From contig NZ_BCQS01000005.1 in NCBI RefSeq assembly GCF_001552195.1, forward strand, positions 124,001-188,000: a stretch of DNA of 64,000 nt, in the 5' to 3' direction. Numbering within the stretch: the stretch's first letter is position 1; the number at the start of each line of letters is the position of its first letter. The position numbers were made by a program, and so were the translations under genes. The notes beneath the pieces were generated by a model. That model did no database searches and was not told the DNA's origin. It saw only the letters and a list, made by a program, of their open reading frames with translations. Origin of the DNA: Actinomadura latina NBRC 106108. Lineage in GTDB: Bacteria > Actinomycetota > Actinomycetes > Streptosporangiales > Streptosporangiaceae. Below, one piece after another: positions 48,267 to 59,896 of the stretch.

Positions 48267-49676
48267 TCACGACCCGGCGAGCCGGTCCAGGATGAGCGGC
48301 CCGAGCTGCGTCACGTCGCCGGCGCCCAGCGTGATCACGATGTCGCCGGGCCGGGCGAGGGACGCCGCGATGCCGGGCACCTCGTCCCGGACGGGGGCGT
48401 AGACGGTCTCGGTGCCGGCCGGGACGGCGTCCGCGACGAGGGCGCCGGTCACGCCGGGCTCCGGGTCCTCGCGGGCGCCGTACACGTCCAGCACCACCGC
48501 GACGTCGGCGAGGCCGAGCGCCGCGCCGAACTCGGCGGCGAAGAACCAGGTGCGGCTGTACAGGTGCGGCTGGAACACCGCGATGATCCGGCCGCCCCGC
48601 CCCTGCTCCCCCAGGTAGTCGCGGGTGGCGTCCAGGTCGGCGGTCAGCTCGGTCGGGTGGTGGGCGTAGCTGTCGAACACCTCGGCGCCGCCCGCCTCGC
48701 CCTTGCGCTCCAGCCGCCGCATCGCGCCGCCGAACGCGGCGAGCCCCGCCCGCACGGACGCGCCGTCCACCCCGAGGGCCTCGGCGACCGCGACGACGGC
48801 GGCGGCGTTGAGGGCGTTGTGCCGGCCGGGCACGGCGAGCACGACCTCTCCGGCGCCCTCGATCTCGAACCGGGAGCCGAGGCCGCGCGGGGTGAACCCG
48901 GTCACCCGCAGGTCGGCGCCCTCGGCCTCCCCGTAGGTGCGGACGGTCAGCCCGCGCGCCCGCGCGAGGCCGGCGAGCTCCATCGCGACCGGGTCGTCGG
49001 CGCCGGCCACGAGCGTCCCGCCCGGCTCGACGCGGTCGACGAACCGCGCGAAGTTCTCCTTCACCATGTCGAAGCCGCCGTAGTTGTCGAGGTGGTCGGC
49101 CTCGACGTTGGTGACGACCGCGATGCGCGGGGTGTACCTGAGGAACGAGCCGTCGCTCTCGTCGGCCTCGGCGACGAACACGTCGCCGGTGCCCTCGTCG
49201 GCGCCGAGGCCCGTGGTGACGAGCTGCCCGCCGATGCAGTAGGACGGGTCGGCGCCGGCGTGCTGGAGCGCGACCGTCAGCATCGACGTGGTGGTGGTCT
49301 TGCCGTGCGTCCCGGCGACCGCGACGGCGCGCCGCCCCGCCATGAGCGACGCGAGCGCCTCGGACCGGTGCAGGACGCGCAGCCCCCGCTCGCGGGCGGC
49401 GACCAGCTCGGGGTTGGCCTCCCGGATCGCCGTGGAGACCACCACCGTGTCGGCGTCGCCCACGTGCGCCGCGTCGTGGCCGACAAAGACCTTGGCGCCG
49501 AGGTCGCCCAGCTGGGCGAGCAGCTCGGAGTCGCGGGCGTCGCTGCCGGACACCGCCATGCCGCGCCGCAGCATGATGCGGGCGATGCCGGACATCCCGG
49601 CGCCGCCGATCGCGATGAAGTGGACCCTGCCGAGCTCTCCGGCGGGGACGACCTCCCCCGGGTCGATCAGGCTCAT
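48267..49676 (-). CDS. murC: UDP-N-acetylmuramate--L-alanine ligase
   Basis: Adds the first amino acid of the stem peptide. 469 residues: Rossmann start [21 protein letters not shown] loop [22 protein letters not shown], and [15 protein letters not shown] of the Mur-ligase family. ATGA overlap with murG. Confidence 0.96.
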   Translation of the reverse strand: MSLIDPGEVVPAGELGRVHFIAIGGAGMSGIARIMLRRGMAVSGSDARDSELLAQLGDLGAKVFVGHDAAHVGDADTVVVSTAIREANPELVAARERGLRVLHRSEALASLMAGRRAVAVAGTHGKTTTTSMLTVALQHAGADPSYCIGGQLVTTGLGADEGTGDVFVAEADESDGSFLRYTPRIAVVTNVEADHLDNYGGFDMVKENFARFVDRVEPGGTLVAGADDPVAMELAGLARARGLTVRTYGEAEGADLRVTGFTPRGLGSRFEIEGAGEVVLAVPGRHNALNAAAVVAVAEALGVDGASVRAGLAAFGGAMRRLERKGEAGGAEVFDSYAHHPTELTADLDATRDYLGEQGRGGRIIAVFQPHLYSRTWFFAAEFGAALGLADVAVVLDVYGAREDPEPGVTGALVADAVPAGTETVYAPVRDEVPGIAASLARPGDIVITLGAGDVTQLGPLILDRLAGS

Positions 49677-50767
49677 CGCGCGGCGCCCGCCGAGCGGACC
49701 ACGTCGTACACCATCCGGGCGAGCGCGACGTCGGCGTCCCGGCGGCCCATCCGGCCGGCGGCCTCCGACATGTGCGCGACGCGGCCCGGGTCGGCCAGCA
49801 CCGGCAGCAGGTTCCGGGCGATCCAGTCGGGCGACAGCTCGGCGTTGTCGACCAGCATGCCGCCGCCCGCCGCGACGATCGGCTCGGCGTTGAGGCGCTG
49901 CTCGCCGTTGCCGATCGGCAGCGGCACGTACACCGCGGGGAGCGCGACGGCGGCCAGCTCGGCGCAGGTCATCGCGCCGGCGCGGCACATGGCCATGTCG
50001 GCGGCGGCGTAGGCGAGGTCCATCCGGTCGCAGTAGGGGATCGTGACGTACTGCGGGCCGCCGGACGCGGGCTCGGGCTCCTCGGTGTTCTTCGGCCCGA
50101 CGATGTGCAGCACCTGGATGCCGGCCTGCCGGAAGTACGGCGCGGAGGCCACCGCGGCCTGGTTCAGCGAGCGGGCGCCCTGCGAGCCGCCGAAGATCAG
50201 CAGCGTGGGCAGGTCGGGCAGCAGCCCGAAGTAGGAGCGGGCCTTGTCGCCCATGGCGAGCCGGTCGAGGGTGGCGATCTCGCGGCGCAGCGGGATGCCG
50301 ACGAACGTGGCGTTCGGCAGCGGCGAGTCGGCGTGCGAGACGGCGACGTGCTCGGTGAACCGGGCGCCGAGCTTGTTGGCGAGGCCGGGCTTGGGGTTGG
50401 CCTCGTGCACGATGATCGGCACCTTGCGCTTGCGGGCCGCGAGGTAGCCGGGGGTGGCGACGTAGCCGCCGAAGCCGACCAGGATGTCGGCCCGGGCCTG
50501 GTCGAGGACGTTCGCCGCCGCGTTGATCGCGCCGCGCAGCCGGCCGGGGACCGACAGCAGCTGCGGCGTCAGCGTGCGCGGCAGCGGCACCGGCGGGATC
50601 AGCGCGAGTTCGTAGCCCCGCTGCGGGACCAGCCGGGTCTCCAGCCCCCGCTCGGTCCCGAGGCAGACGATCCCGGTGTTGGGGTCGTTGCGGCGCAGCG
50701 CGTCGGCGAGGGCCAGTGCGGGCTCGATGTGTCCGGCGGTGCCCCCGCCGGCCAGGACAACCCTCAT
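49673..50767 (-). CDS. murG: Lipid II synthase (GlcNAc transferase) MurG
   Basis: Transfers GlcNAc to lipid I at the inner membrane face. About 364 residues: glycine-rich [50 protein letters not shown], and the donor loop [17 protein letters not shown] (usually RSGA.T..E). ATG 50767 chosen; the TTG at 50779 is too close to GAGGAG. About 40 bases after ftsW. Confidence 0.95.
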   Translation of the reverse strand: MRVVLAGGGTAGHIEPALALADALRRNDPNTGIVCLGTERGLETRLVPQRGYELALIPPVPLPRTLTPQLLSVPGRLRGAINAAANVLDQARADILVGFGGYVATPGYLAARKRKVPIIVHEANPKPGLANKLGARFTEHVAVSHADSPLPNATFVGIPLRREIATLDRLAMGDKARSYFGLLPDLPTLLIFGGSQGARSLNQAAVASAPYFRQAGIQVLHIVGPKNTEEPEPASGGPQYVTIPYCDRMDLAYAAADMAMCRAGAMTCAELAAVALPAVYVPLPIGNGEQRLNAEPIVAAGGGMLVDNAELSPDWIARNLLPVLADPGRVAHMSEAAGRMGRRDADVALARMVYDVVRSAGAAR

Positions 50768-50807
50768 GCTCGTTGACAACTCCTCAGCGTGGTCGAAAGG
50801 GGGGATT

Positions 50808-52061
50808 TCAACGCCGTGCCAGACCCAGCCAGCTTAGAGCCCTCACGACGGGTCCGGGGCCACGTGCGGAGAGTGCCTGCCGCGCGCCGGGCTCGCGTTT
50901 GGCGAACGACAGCAGCATCCCCAGCGCGAACAGCGTCGGGATGAGCGCCGACCCGCCGTAGGACACCAGCGGAAGCGGGATCCCCGTGATGGGTAGGACG
51001 GCGATCACGGCGCCCATGTTCACGACCGCCTGCACGACGATCCAGGCGGTGGCGCCCGCGGCGGCGAGCCGGGTGAACGGATCCTTCACCCGCCGCGCGA
51101 TCCGCAGCCCGGCGTAGGCGAGCATCCCGAACATGCCGAGGACGACGAGGGTGCCGACCAGCCCGAACTCCTCCCCCACGATCGCGAAGATGAAGTCGGT
51201 GTCGGCGTGCGGCAGGTAGTCCCACTTGGCGCGGCCCTCGCCGAGGCCGGTGCCGAACAGGCCGCCGGAGGCGAGCGCGTACAGCCCCTGCGTGCCCTGG
51301 TAGTTGGTGGTGAGCTTGTTGCCGGACTGGTCGAGGTAGCCGGTGAGGCGCTGCAGCCGGTACGGCTCGACGACGATGAGGATCGACACGAGCATGCCCA
51401 CGAGCCCGGCCATGCCGACGAACAGCCGGCCGGGAGCGCCGACGACCCACAGCAGCGCCAGGAACACCGTGAGCAGGACCAGCGTGGTGCCGAGGTCGCT
51501 GCCCAGCATGACGAGCAGGACGAGGACGCCGGCTCCCGGCATCAGCGGGACGAGCAGCGGCCGCCACTCGGTGAGCTGGCCGAGCCGGTCCTTGCGGGCC
51601 AGCAGGTCGGCGCCCCACAGCACGAGGGCGAGCTTGGCGAGCTCGGACGGCTGGATCTGCACCGGCCCGAGGTCGACCCAGCGGGTGGCGCCGCCCGCGC
51701 TGCGGCCGAGCCCGGGTACGAGCACCAGCGCCAGGCAGACGATCGACAGCAGCAGCAGCGGGTAGGCGAGGGCGCGGAACGTCTTCACCGGCAGCCGGGA
51801 CGCCAGCCACATGGCGGGCAGCCCGATCGCCACCCACACGGCCTGCTTCTGGAACAGCGTGTACGCCGACCCGGTCGCCTGGAGCTGCTTCACGCTGGAG
51901 GCCGACAGCACCATCGTCAGGCCCAGCGCGAGCAGCATCATCGAGCAGCCCAGCACCAGGTAGTAGGAGGTGAGGGGCCGGTCGAGCAGCCCGACGGCGG
52001 CGACCACCTGCTCCCGTGGCCCCGGACGCCCGCCGCCCTCGTCTTCGGCCGCGGCGGTCAC
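50808..52061 (-). CDS. ftsW: Septal peptidoglycan glycosyltransferase FtsW
   Basis: SEDS-family polymerase that works with FtsI. 417 residues, about ten helices. Conserved [21 protein letters not shown] with the catalytic-type segments GSDLGTTLV and [20 protein letters not shown], and the LPLVSYGGS loop near the C-terminus. GTG start two bases after the murD stop. Confidence 0.95.
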   Translation of the reverse strand: MTAAAEDEGGGRPGPREQVVAAVGLLDRPLTSYYLVLGCSMMLLALGLTMVLSASSVKQLQATGSAYTLFQKQAVWVAIGLPAMWLASRLPVKTFRALAYPLLLLSIVCLALVLVPGLGRSAGGATRWVDLGPVQIQPSELAKLALVLWGADLLARKDRLGQLTEWRPLLVPLMPGAGVLVLLVMLGSDLGTTLVLLTVFLALLWVVGAPGRLFVGMAGLVGMLVSILIVVEPYRLQRLTGYLDQSGNKLTTNYQGTQGLYALASGGLFGTGLGEGRAKWDYLPHADTDFIFAIVGEEFGLVGTLVVLGMFGMLAYAGLRIARRVKDPFTRLAAAGATAWIVVQAVVNMGAVIAVLPITGIPLPLVSYGGSALIPTLFALGMLLSFAKREPGARQALSARGPGPVVRALSWLGLARR

Positions 52062-52063
52062 GG

Positions 52064-53488
52064 CTACTGAACGTCCCCGGAGCCGGCCGTCCCGGCGAGG
52101 CGTTCCACCGCCGCGATGAAGGCGTCGCCCCGGGCCGGGTAGTTGGCGAACATGTCGAAGGACGCCCCGACGGGCGCGAGGAGCACGGTGTCCCCGGGGC
52201 GGGCGAGGGCTGAGGCTTCGTTGACGACGCGTTCCATGGCCCCAGTGTCGGTGTCGGAGACGTCCACGACCGGGACATCCGGGGCGTGTCGCGCGAGTGC
52301 CTCCGCGATCCGCCGCCGGTCGCGTCCCATCAGCACGGCGCCGCGCAGCCGCCCGGCGCACGAACGCACCAGGTCGTCGACGTCCAGCCCCTTGAGGAGG
52401 CCCCCGGCGATCCACACGACGCTCTCGTAGGCGGCGAGGGACGCGGCGGCCGCGTGCGGCTGGGTCGCCTTGGAGTCGTTGACGTAGGCGACGCCCGCTA
52501 TGTCGGCGACGTGCTGGATGCGGTGCGGGTCGGGCACGAACGAGCGCAGCCCCTCCCGGACGGCCTCGGGCGGCACCCCGAACGCGCGGGCCAGCGCGGC
52601 GGCGGCCAGCGCGTTCGCGACGTTGTGCGGCGCGTACGGCCGGACGTCGGCGAGCGCGGCCAGTTCCTCGGCCCGGCTCGCGGGGTCGTCGGTGAACGCG
52701 CGGTCGACGAGGAGGTCCTCGACGACGCCCAGCTCGCCGGGACGCGGCATACGGAGGGTGAACCCGACGCGCCGTCCGGCGCCCTCGGCGAGCGCCGCGG
52801 ACGTGTCGTCGTCGGCGTTGTAGACCGCGACGCCGCACCGCGCGTAGATCTTGCCCTTGGCGCCGACGTAGGCGTCCATCGAGCCGTGCCAGTCGAGATG
52901 GTCGGGGGCCACGTTCAGCACGACCGCCGCCTCCGGCGCGAGCGAGCTGGACCAGTGCAGCTGGTAGCTGGACAGCTCCACCGCCAGCACGTCGTAAGGC
53001 TCGGCGACGGCCTCCACGATCGGCGTCCCCACGTTCCCGACGGCGAGGGCGTCGTGGCCGGCGGCGGTCAGCATGCAGGCCAGCATCCGCACGACGGTCG
53101 TCTTGCCGTCCGTCCCGGTGATGGCCAGCCACGGCGCCGCGCCCGGCCGCTCCCCGGGGCCGCCGGGCCGCAGCCGCCAGGCCAGCTCGACCTCGCCGAT
53201 GATCTCGATGCCCGCGGCGGCGGCCGCGGCGAGCAGCGGCACGTCCGGCCGCCAGCCGGGCGACGTCACGACGAGCTCCGTGCCCGCGGGGAGGCTCTCG
53301 CCGTCGCCGAGCCGGACGGTGACCCCGCGCGCCTCCAGTTCGGCGGCGTGCGCGCGCTGCTCGTCGCCGTCGCGGGCGTCCACGACGGTGACGCGGGCGC
53401 CGCGCCCGGCGAGGACGCGGGCGGCCGCGCGGCCGGACACGCCGAGCCCGGCCACGCACACCGCCAGTCCGTCCCAGGGGCGGTTCAC
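52064..53488 (-). CDS. murD: UDP-N-acetylmuramoylalanine--D-glutamate ligase
   Basis: Adds D-Glu to the stem peptide. About 474 residues; [18 protein letters not shown] loop [24 protein letters not shown], and [14 protein letters not shown] 53488 overlaps the mraY stop by GTGA; an ATG 15 bases upstream (MDAEEV) is also possible. Confidence 0.95.
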   Translation of the reverse strand: MNRPWDGLAVCVAGLGVSGRAAARVLAGRGARVTVVDARDGDEQRAHAAELEARGVTVRLGDGESLPAGTELVVTSPGWRPDVPLLAAAAAAGIEIIGEVELAWRLRPGGPGERPGAAPWLAITGTDGKTTVVRMLACMLTAAGHDALAVGNVGTPIVEAVAEPYDVLAVELSSYQLHWSSSLAPEAAVVLNVAPDHLDWHGSMDAYVGAKGKIYARCGVAVYNADDDTSAALAEGAGRRVGFTLRMPRPGELGVVEDLLVDRAFTDDPASRAEELAALADVRPYAPHNVANALAAAALARAFGVPPEAVREGLRSFVPDPHRIQHVADIAGVAYVNDSKATQPHAAAASLAAYESVVWIAGGLLKGLDVDDLVRSCAGRLRGAVLMGRDRRRIAEALARHAPDVPVVDVSDTDTGAMERVVNEASALARPGDTVLLAPVGASFDMFANYPARGDAFIAAVERLAGTAGSGDVQ

Positions 53489-54561
53489 TTCTTCGGCATC
53501 CATTCCAGGTAGAACAGGCCGATGCCGATCGCGGTGAACAGCGCGGACATCAGCCAGAACCGCACGACGATCGTGGTCTCGGCCCAGCCGGACAGCTCGA
53601 AGTGGTGCTGCAGCGGCGCCATCTTGAACACCCGTTTCGGCTGCGGCATGAACTTCGCGGTCACCTTGAAGCTGCCGACCTGGATGATCACCGAGAGCGT
53701 GATCATCACGATCAGGCCGCACAGGATGGCGAGCAGCAGCTGGGTGCGGGTCAGGATCGCGAGGCCGACCAGCACGCCGCCGAGGGCCAGCGAGCCGGTG
53801 TCGCCCATGAAGATCTTCGCGGGCGGGGCGTTCCACCACAGGAAGCCGAACACGCCGCCGAGCATGGCCGCGGCCACCACCGCGAGGTCGAGGGGGTCGC
53901 GGACGCTGTAGCAGTTGGGCGCGAGGGCGGCGGCGCAGCTGTTGCGCAGCTGCCAGTTCCCGATGATCACGTAGGCCGCCAGCACCATGCCGGCCGGGCC
54001 CGCGGCGAGGCCGTCCAGCCCGTCGGTCAGGTTGACGCCGTTGGACATCGCCGCGATGAGCAGCAGCGCCCAGATCACGAACAGGTACGGGCCGATCGAG
54101 GGGCCGAAGTCGCGGAGGAAGGACAGGTGGGGGTCGGCGGGGGTGACGTCGTAGCCGTTGGGGAAGTTCAGCGACGCCACGGCGAACACGACGCCGACCA
54201 GGATGATGCCGATCATCTTCGCGCCGCTGCGCAGGCCGAGGCTGCGCTGCTTGAACACCTTGATGTAGTCGTCCACGAACCCGACGAGGCCGAGGCCCGT
54301 CATCAGGAACAGCACCAGGATGCCGGAGATCGTCGGTTCCTCGCCGGTGAACAGGTGCGCCGCCGCGTAGCCGACGAGCGCGCCGACGATGAAGACCGCC
54401 CCGCCCATCGTGGGGGTGCCGCGCTTCTTGAGGTGCGCCTCCGGGCCCTCGTCGCGGATCATCTGGCCGTAGCCGAGCCGGTTGACGATCCGGATCCACA
54501 CCGGCGTCCCGACCATCACGAAGATCAGTGCGACCCCCGCGGCGAGGATGATGTTGGTCAT
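53485..54561 (-). CDS. mraY: Phospho-MurNAc-pentapeptide translocase MraY
   Basis: Makes lipid I from UDP-MurNAc-pentapeptide and undecaprenyl phosphate. 358 residues, about ten helices. Catalytic aspartates in [21 protein letters not shown] and [22 protein letters not shown] near the start. ATGA overlap with murF. Confidence 0.97.
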   Translation of the reverse strand: MTNIILAAGVALIFVMVGTPVWIRIVNRLGYGQMIRDEGPEAHLKKRGTPTMGGAVFIVGALVGYAAAHLFTGEEPTISGILVLFLMTGLGLVGFVDDYIKVFKQRSLGLRSGAKMIGIILVGVVFAVASLNFPNGYDVTPADPHLSFLRDFGPSIGPYLFVIWALLLIAAMSNGVNLTDGLDGLAAGPAGMVLAAYVIIGNWQLRNSCAAALAPNCYSVRDPLDLAVVAAAMLGGVFGFLWWNAPPAKIFMGDTGSLALGGVLVGLAILTRTQLLLAILCGLIVMITLSVIIQVGSFKVTAKFMPQPKRVFKMAPLQHHFELSGWAETTIVVRFWLMSALFTAIGIGLFYLEWMPKK

Positions 54562-55952
54562 CGGGCCGCCTCCGCGAGAAGCGCCTCGGCCACCCGTTCC
54601 AGTCCCGCCACGCGAGAGCCCTTCACCAGTACGACGTCCCGCGGCCCGAGCCGCCCGCTGAGCGCGGTCACCGCCGCGCCGACGTCATCCACCTGCACGC
54701 ACTCTCCCGTCCATGACGCCACCTGCCCGGCCCCTTCGGCCATCGCCGCCGCGTTCGCGCCGACGACGATGAGCCCGGCGATCCCGCTGCGCGCGACATG
54801 CTGCCCGATCTTGGCATGTTCCGCCACGGCGGAGTCACCGAGTTCGGCCATCTCCCCCAGCACCGCGTAGGCGCGGCGCCCGCGCGCCATGTGCACGAGC
54901 ACGTCGAGCGCGGCGCGCACCGAGTCGGGGTTGGCGTTGTAGGCGTCGTTCACCACGGTCACCCCGTCGGCCCGCTCGGTGACCTCCATCCGCCACCGGC
55001 TGGCCGGCGTCGCCGCCGACAGCGCGTCCGCGATCGTCTCCGGCGGCAGGCCCGCCGCGCGCGCGGCGGCGGCCGCGGCGAGCGCGTTAGGGACGGCGTG
55101 CGCCCCGTGCAGGCGCAGCGCGACCGGCGCCGAGCCCTCCGGCGTGACGAGGGTGAACCGGGCCCGGCCCTGCTCGTCGAGCGTCTCGTCCACGGCCCGG
55201 ACCGCCGCGTCCGGCGCGCGGCCGAACGTGACGACCTCGCCCCTGGTGCGCGCGGCCATCGCGGCGACCAGCGGGTCGTCGGCGTTGAGGACGGCGGTCC
55301 CGCCCGCGGGCACCGCCTCCACGATCTCGCCCTTCGCGCGGGCGATGTTCTCCCGGCTGCCGAACTCCCCGACGTGCGCGGTGCCGACGTTCAGCACCAC
55401 CCCGACGTCGGGCCGCGCGATCCCGGTCAGGTAGGCGATGTGACCGATCCCACGCGCCCCCATCTCCAGGACGAGGTGGCGGGTCCCGGCGTCCGCGCGG
55501 AGCACGGTGAGCGGCAGCCCGATCTCGTTGTTGAACGAGCCCGGCGGGTGGACGGTCGGCCCGGCGCGGCCCACCAGCTGCGCGATGAGGTCCTTGGTGG
55601 AGGTCTTGCCGGCCGAGCCGGTGACCGCGATGACGGTCACGCCGGGCAGCCGTTCGAGCAGGCCCCGGGCCAGCCGGCCGAGCGCCTCCCGGACGTCCGG
55701 CACCACGACGCACGGCCCCTCCGCCGTCCCCTCGACGGGACGCTGCGCGAGCACTCCGGCCGCCCCGGCGGCCAGCGCGCCGGCCGCGAAGTCGTGCCCG
55801 TCCGCGCGCTCGCCCTTGAGCGCCGCGAACAGCGCCCCGGGCTCCACGGCGCGGGAGTCGATGACGACGGGACCGCTCACCACGACGTCCGGAGGCCCGT
55901 GCACGGTCCCTCCCGTGATCTCCGCGATCGTCGCCAGCGGAAGTGGGATCAC
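54558..55952 (-). CDS. murF: UDP-MurNAc-tripeptide--D-alanyl-D-alanine ligase
   Basis: Adds D-Ala-D-Ala to the stem peptide. 464 residues; three-domain Mur ligase with ATP loop [31 protein letters not shown] and [20 protein letters not shown] overlap with murE. Confidence 0.96.
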   Translation of the reverse strand: MIPLPLATIAEITGGTVHGPPDVVVSGPVVIDSRAVEPGALFAALKGERADGHDFAAGALAAGAAGVLAQRPVEGTAEGPCVVVPDVREALGRLARGLLERLPGVTVIAVTGSAGKTSTKDLIAQLVGRAGPTVHPPGSFNNEIGLPLTVLRADAGTRHLVLEMGARGIGHIAYLTGIARPDVGVVLNVGTAHVGEFGSRENIARAKGEIVEAVPAGGTAVLNADDPLVAAMAARTRGEVVTFGRAPDAAVRAVDETLDEQGRARFTLVTPEGSAPVALRLHGAHAVPNALAAAAAARAAGLPPETIADALSAATPASRWRMEVTERADGVTVVNDAYNANPDSVRAALDVLVHMARGRRAYAVLGEMAELGDSAVAEHAKIGQHVARSGIAGLIVVGANAAAMAEGAGQVASWTGECVQVDDVGAAVTALSGRLGPRDVVLVKGSRVAGLERVAEALLAEAAR

Positions 55953-57499
55953 GCCTGCGTCCCGTCCCCTCTAGTCCCTTGTGACCGGCCGCCGGACGCC
56001 CGGCGCAGCAGCGCCGCGCGGACGACCTCGCGGTCGTCGAACGGATGCACCTCGCCCGCCACGTTCTGCCCCGGCTCGTGGCCCTTGCCCGCGACGACGA
56101 TGACGTCGCCGCGGCGGGCCCGGCCGACGGCCAGCCCGATCGCGGCGGCGCGGTCGGGCTCCACGACGATGTGCGCGCGCTCGGGCTGCGGCACCTTGAG
56201 CCCGCCCTCGACCATAGCGGCGAGGATCGCGAGCGGGTCCTCCGACCTCGGGTTGTCGTTGGTGAAGAACGCCGTGTCGGCCAGCCGGGCGGCGGCCTCC
56301 CCCATCAGCGGCCGCTTGCCGCGGTCCCGGTCGCCGCCGCAGCCGAGCACCACCGTCAGGTTCCCCTCGGTGACGGGCCGCAGCGCGTTCAGCACGGCCT
56401 CGACCGCGCCGGGCTTGTGCGAGTAGTCGACGAGGGCGATGAAGTCCTGGCCCTCGTCGACGCGCTCCAGCCGGCCCGGGACGCCGGGCAGCGACGCGAT
56501 CCCGTGCACGGCGGCCTGCAGCGGGATGCCCGCCTCGACCAGCGCGACGAGCGCGGCGAGCGCGTTGGCGACGTTGAACGGCCCGGCGAGCCGGACCTCC
56601 GCGTCCGCCTCGATGCCGCCGGGCCCGACGACGCGGAACACGCTGCCGTCGGCGCCGACGCGCACGTCCTCGGCCCGCCAGTCGGCCGCCGGGTCACCGG
56701 ACGCGGAGAACGTCGTCGTCGGCACCGCGGCGATCTCCAGCAGCTCCCGGCCGTAGTGGTCGTCGAGGTTCACCACGCCGACGCGCGAGTACTCCGGCGT
56801 GAACAGCCGCGCCTTCGCCAGGAAGTAGTCCTGCATGGTCGGGTGGTAGTCGAGGTGGTCCTGCGAGAGGTTCGTGAACACCGCGACCTCGTAGCGGGCG
56901 CCGCCGACGCGGCCCTGCACGAGCGCGTGGCTGGACACCTCCATCGCGGCGGCGCCGACGCCCCGCTCGCGCATCATCGCCAGCAGCGCGTGCAGGTCGG
57001 TCGCCTCGGGGGTCGTGAGCGCGCTCGGCACCCGCTCGCCGGCCACCCGGATCTCGACGCCGCCGACCAGGCCCGTCTCGATCCCGGCCGCGCGCAGGCC
57101 CGCGTCGACCAGGAACACGGTGGTGGTCTTGCCGCTGGTGCCGGTGACGCCGATGAGCGTGATGTCGCGTCCCGGATCGCCGTACACCCACGAGGCGGCG
57201 TCGCCGAGCCGCGCGCGGACGTCCGGCACCACGAGGACCGGCAGGCCCGCCGCCGCCGCCCGGTCGCGGCCGGCGGGGTCGGTGAGGATCGCCGCCGCGC
57301 CCGCGTCGGCGGCCTGGCCGGAGAACTGCGCGCCGTGTGCGCGCGCGCCGGGCAGCGCCGCGTAGACGTCGCCGGGGAGCACCGCCCGCGAGTCGTGCGT
57401 GATGCCCGTGGCCGACGTGCCGTCCCGGCCGTCCCACTCGATCCCGAGAAGCTCCGCGAGCCCGCGCAGCGGACGGGCCGGATTGGTGGTCGGACGCAT
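55949..57499 (-). CDS. murE: UDP-MurNAc-dipeptide--meso-diaminopimelate ligase
   Basis: Adds the third stem-peptide residue. 516 residues; ATP loop GVTGTSGKTTTVFL, TNLSQDHLDYHPTM, and the substrate motif NDNPRSEDP, the DNPR form expected for meso-DAP rather than Lys. ATG 57499 is taken over the frame opening at 57556, which begins with low-similarity residues. Confidence 0.96.
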   Translation of the reverse strand: MRPTTNPARPLRGLAELLGIEWDGRDGTSATGITHDSRAVLPGDVYAALPGARAHGAQFSGQAADAGAAAILTDPAGRDRAAAAGLPVLVVPDVRARLGDAASWVYGDPGRDITLIGVTGTSGKTTTVFLVDAGLRAAGIETGLVGGVEIRVAGERVPSALTTPEATDLHALLAMMRERGVGAAAMEVSSHALVQGRVGGARYEVAVFTNLSQDHLDYHPTMQDYFLAKARLFTPEYSRVGVVNLDDHYGRELLEIAAVPTTTFSASGDPAADWRAEDVRVGADGSVFRVVGPGGIEADAEVRLAGPFNVANALAALVALVEAGIPLQAAVHGIASLPGVPGRLERVDEGQDFIALVDYSHKPGAVEAVLNALRPVTEGNLTVVLGCGGDRDRGKRPLMGEAAARLADTAFFTNDNPRSEDPLAILAAMVEGGLKVPQPERAHIVVEPDRAAAIGLAVGRARRGDVIVVAGKGHEPGQNVAGEVHPFDDREVVRAALLRRASGGRSQGTRGDGTQA

Positions 57500-57580
57500 G
57501 GCTGTTCTTTCGGTGCGAGCGAAACGGGACTGGTGGGGCGCGGGTGGTGAACTCACAGGCGAGGAGGGTACTCGCTGCGG

Positions 57581-59788
57581 TCAGTCTCCGGCGTGGATCT
57601 GGATGATCGGCGCTCGGCTCCCCGTCGGCGGGATCTTCTCGGACTGCAGGGCGAAACTCATCACGTCCTTGAAGACCGGTGCGGCGACATCGCCACCATA
57701 GTGGCTGCCCCGCCGCGGGTTCTGCAGGACGACCTGCACGACGAGCTGCGGGTCGTCCGCCGGGGCGAACCCCGCGAACGACGCGGTGTAGCCGCCGCCG
57801 TCGTAGCAGCCGCAGCGCGGGTTGACGATCTCGGCGGTGCCGGTCTTGCCCGCCACGCGGTACCCCTTGATCTGGGCCTTCGGGGCGGTGCCCTCGTCGG
57901 TGGTGACGCCCTCCAGCATGTCGCTGATCTGCCGTGCCGTCTCCGCGCTGATCACCTGCCTGCGCTGCGGCGCGGGCGACGGCGTGAACGCGTCGTCGCC
58001 GCCGACCGTCCCCGCGATCAGCGTGGGCGCCACGCGGACGCCGCCGTTGGCGATCGTCGCGTACACGCTCGCCATCTGCACCGCGTTCACCGACACCGTC
58101 TGCCCGAACGCGATCGGGTAGCGGTCGGTGCCCGACCACTTGCCCGGCGGCTCCAGCAGGCCGGGCGTCTCGCCGGGCAGCGGCAGGCCGGTCTTCTGCC
58201 CGAACCCGAAGTCGCGCAGCGTCTTGTAGAGCTGCTGCGCGGTGATGCTCTCGCTGGCCATGATGGTGCCGACGTTGCTGGACTTGGCCAGGACCCCGGC
58301 GAACGTGAGCCGCTCCGGCGCGTGCGGGTGCGAGTCGTGGAACACGACGTCGTACTTCTTGATCTTGTCGGGGACGGTGTAGGGGGTCAGCGGGGTGACG
58401 CCGCCGTACTCCATGGCGGCGGCGGCCGTGACGACCTTGCCGGTGCTGCCCGGCTCATAGGCGTCCTGCACCAGCGGGCTCCCCCAGCGGGACCGGTCGG
58501 ACTCGGCGTAGTGGTTCGGGTCGAACCCCGGCGCCGACGCCATCGCGAGCAGCTTCCCGGTGCGCGGGTCCATCACGATCACGCTGCCGCCGGCGGCCCG
58601 GCTGGCCTTCACCTGCTTCTCGATGGCCTCCTGCGCCTTGAACTGCAGGTCGTTCTGGAGGGTCAGGCGGAGGCCGCGGCCCGGCACGGAGGGGCGCTTC
58701 TGGTCCTCGCCCATGGGGATGTGCTGACCCTCCAGGCTGATCTCCACGCGCTGCCAGCCGTCCCGCCCGGCGAGCACGTCGTTCATCGAGCTCTCCAGGC
58801 CCGCGGCGCCCTTCCCGGTGTCGTTCACGAACCCTACGACGCTCGCGGCCAGCGAATCGTTGGGATATTCGCGGCGATATTCCGGCGAAGTCGCGATGCC
58901 GGGGAGGTCCCACGACATGATCAGCCGGGCCTGGTCGGGCCGGACGCCGTGCGCCAGGTCCACGAACCGGGTGCCGGGCCTGCTGATCTTCTTCAGCAGC
59001 GTCGCCGGGTTCAGGCCGAGCGTCGGGGCGAGCGCGCTCACGACCTGCTGCCGCTTCTCCGGCTTGATCAGCGACGGGTCGGCGTAGATGGCGCGCGCCT
59101 CCACCGTCATCGCGAGCGGCTGGCCCTGCGCGTCGGTGATGTCGCCGCGGACGGCGGGCAGCTTGATCGGCTGCATCCGCTGCCGCATCGCCTCCTCGGT
59201 GTACGTGCCGGACTCGATCGTCTGCAGCTGGACGAGCCGCCCGGCGAACAGGGACAGCACGAACGCGACGGCGAGCAGGCCGACGTTGAGGCGCTTCATC
59301 GGGTCGCGCCGGTTGAAGGGCACGCGGGTCCGCGGGCCCCGGCCCGGCGGTCGCGGCCCCCCGCCGCCGGGGCGCGGCCCGCGCGGCCCGGCGGCGGTGG
59401 CCGCCCGCGCCGTCCGCGTTCCGCCCTTGCCCGCAGCACCCTTGCCCGCAGCACCCTTGCGCCCGGCCGTCCCTTTGCGATCGGTTCCCTTCCGGGAGGT
59501 CTCCTTGCGCTTCGCGTCCTTGCGGGCGGTCTCCTTGCGGGGGGCGGGGCCCGTCCCGCTGCGCGCGGGACGGCGGGGCGCGCTGCCCTTGTGGCCCGGC
59601 CGTCCCGCGCCGTCCGCCCTCCCGCCCGGGGAGCGCGGAGTGCCGCCGGTCTGGTGCCCGGACGCGCGCGCCGCGCCCGGGCCGCTCTTGTCGTCCCGCC
59701 CGGCCGAGCCCCGGGGGGCCCGCCCGTCCGGGCCGCGTCGCCGGCCGGGCGGCGGGCCGGCGGTCCCGGGTCCCGGCCGTTTCGTCAC
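57581..59788 (-). CDS. ftsI: Septal penicillin-binding protein FtsI (PBP3 type)
   Basis: Cross-links septal wall. 735 residues. An unusual 163-residue cytoplasmic tail, rich in Arg/Lys/Gly/Pro with KGAAGKGAAGKG-type repeats, precedes the membrane helix (MKRLNVGLLAVAFVLSLFAG, from 164). Then the PBP dimerisation domain and a transpeptidase domain with Ser448 (STGK), SSN at 503-505 and KTGT at 648-651. The GTG start is the last of a chain of five GTGA junctions (59782-59896). Confidence 0.96.
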   Translation of the reverse strand: MTKRPGPGTAGPPPGRRRGPDGRAPRGSAGRDDKSGPGAARASGHQTGGTPRSPGGRADGAGRPGHKGSAPRRPARSGTGPAPRKETARKDAKRKETSRKGTDRKGTAGRKGAAGKGAAGKGGTRTARAATAAGPRGPRPGGGGPRPPGRGPRTRVPFNRRDPMKRLNVGLLAVAFVLSLFAGRLVQLQTIESGTYTEEAMRQRMQPIKLPAVRGDITDAQGQPLAMTVEARAIYADPSLIKPEKRQQVVSALAPTLGLNPATLLKKISRPGTRFVDLAHGVRPDQARLIMSWDLPGIATSPEYRREYPNDSLAASVVGFVNDTGKGAAGLESSMNDVLAGRDGWQRVEISLEGQHIPMGEDQKRPSVPGRGLRLTLQNDLQFKAQEAIEKQVKASRAAGGSVIVMDPRTGKLLAMASAPGFDPNHYAESDRSRWGSPLVQDAYEPGSTGKVVTAAAAMEYGGVTPLTPYTVPDKIKKYDVVFHDSHPHAPERLTFAGVLAKSSNVGTIMASESITAQQLYKTLRDFGFGQKTGLPLPGETPGLLEPPGKWSGTDRYPIAFGQTVSVNAVQMASVYATIANGGVRVAPTLIAGTVGGDDAFTPSPAPQRRQVISAETARQISDMLEGVTTDEGTAPKAQIKGYRVAGKTGTAEIVNPRCGCYDGGGYTASFAGFAPADDPQLVVQVVLQNPRRGSHYGGDVAAPVFKDVMSFALQSEKIPPTGSRAPIIQIHAGD

Positions 59789-59896
59789 CGTGCCCCCCGC
59801 TCCCTCGTCACCGTGTGCCCAGCTCCTTCGTCACCGCGCGCCCAGTTCCCTCGTCACCGTGTGCCCAGTTCCTTCGTCACCGTGTGCCCCGCTCCC
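59782..59896 (-). repeat. Five tandem 23-bp repeats carrying a chain of GTGA minicistrons
   Basis: Units at 59782-59804, 59805-59827, 59828-59850, 59851-59873 and 59874-59896. Each contains, on the minus strand, a purine-rich GGAG/GGAA patch and GTGACGA. The first unit reached by ribosomes (59874-59896) holds the ftsL stop; the last (59782-59804) holds the ftsI GTG start. Since 23 plus the one-base offset is 24, each GTG opens an 8-codon frame ending on the TGA of the next GTGA: 59854-59880 (MTKELGTR), 59831-59857 (MTRELGAR), 59808-59834 (MTKELGTR), 59785-59811 (MTRERGAR). All four are intact. Confidence 0.9.

Noticed and set aside
59782..59896. Possible CRISPR array
   Set aside because: The 23-bp units are directly contiguous with no spacers and no cas genes; they are tandem repeats.
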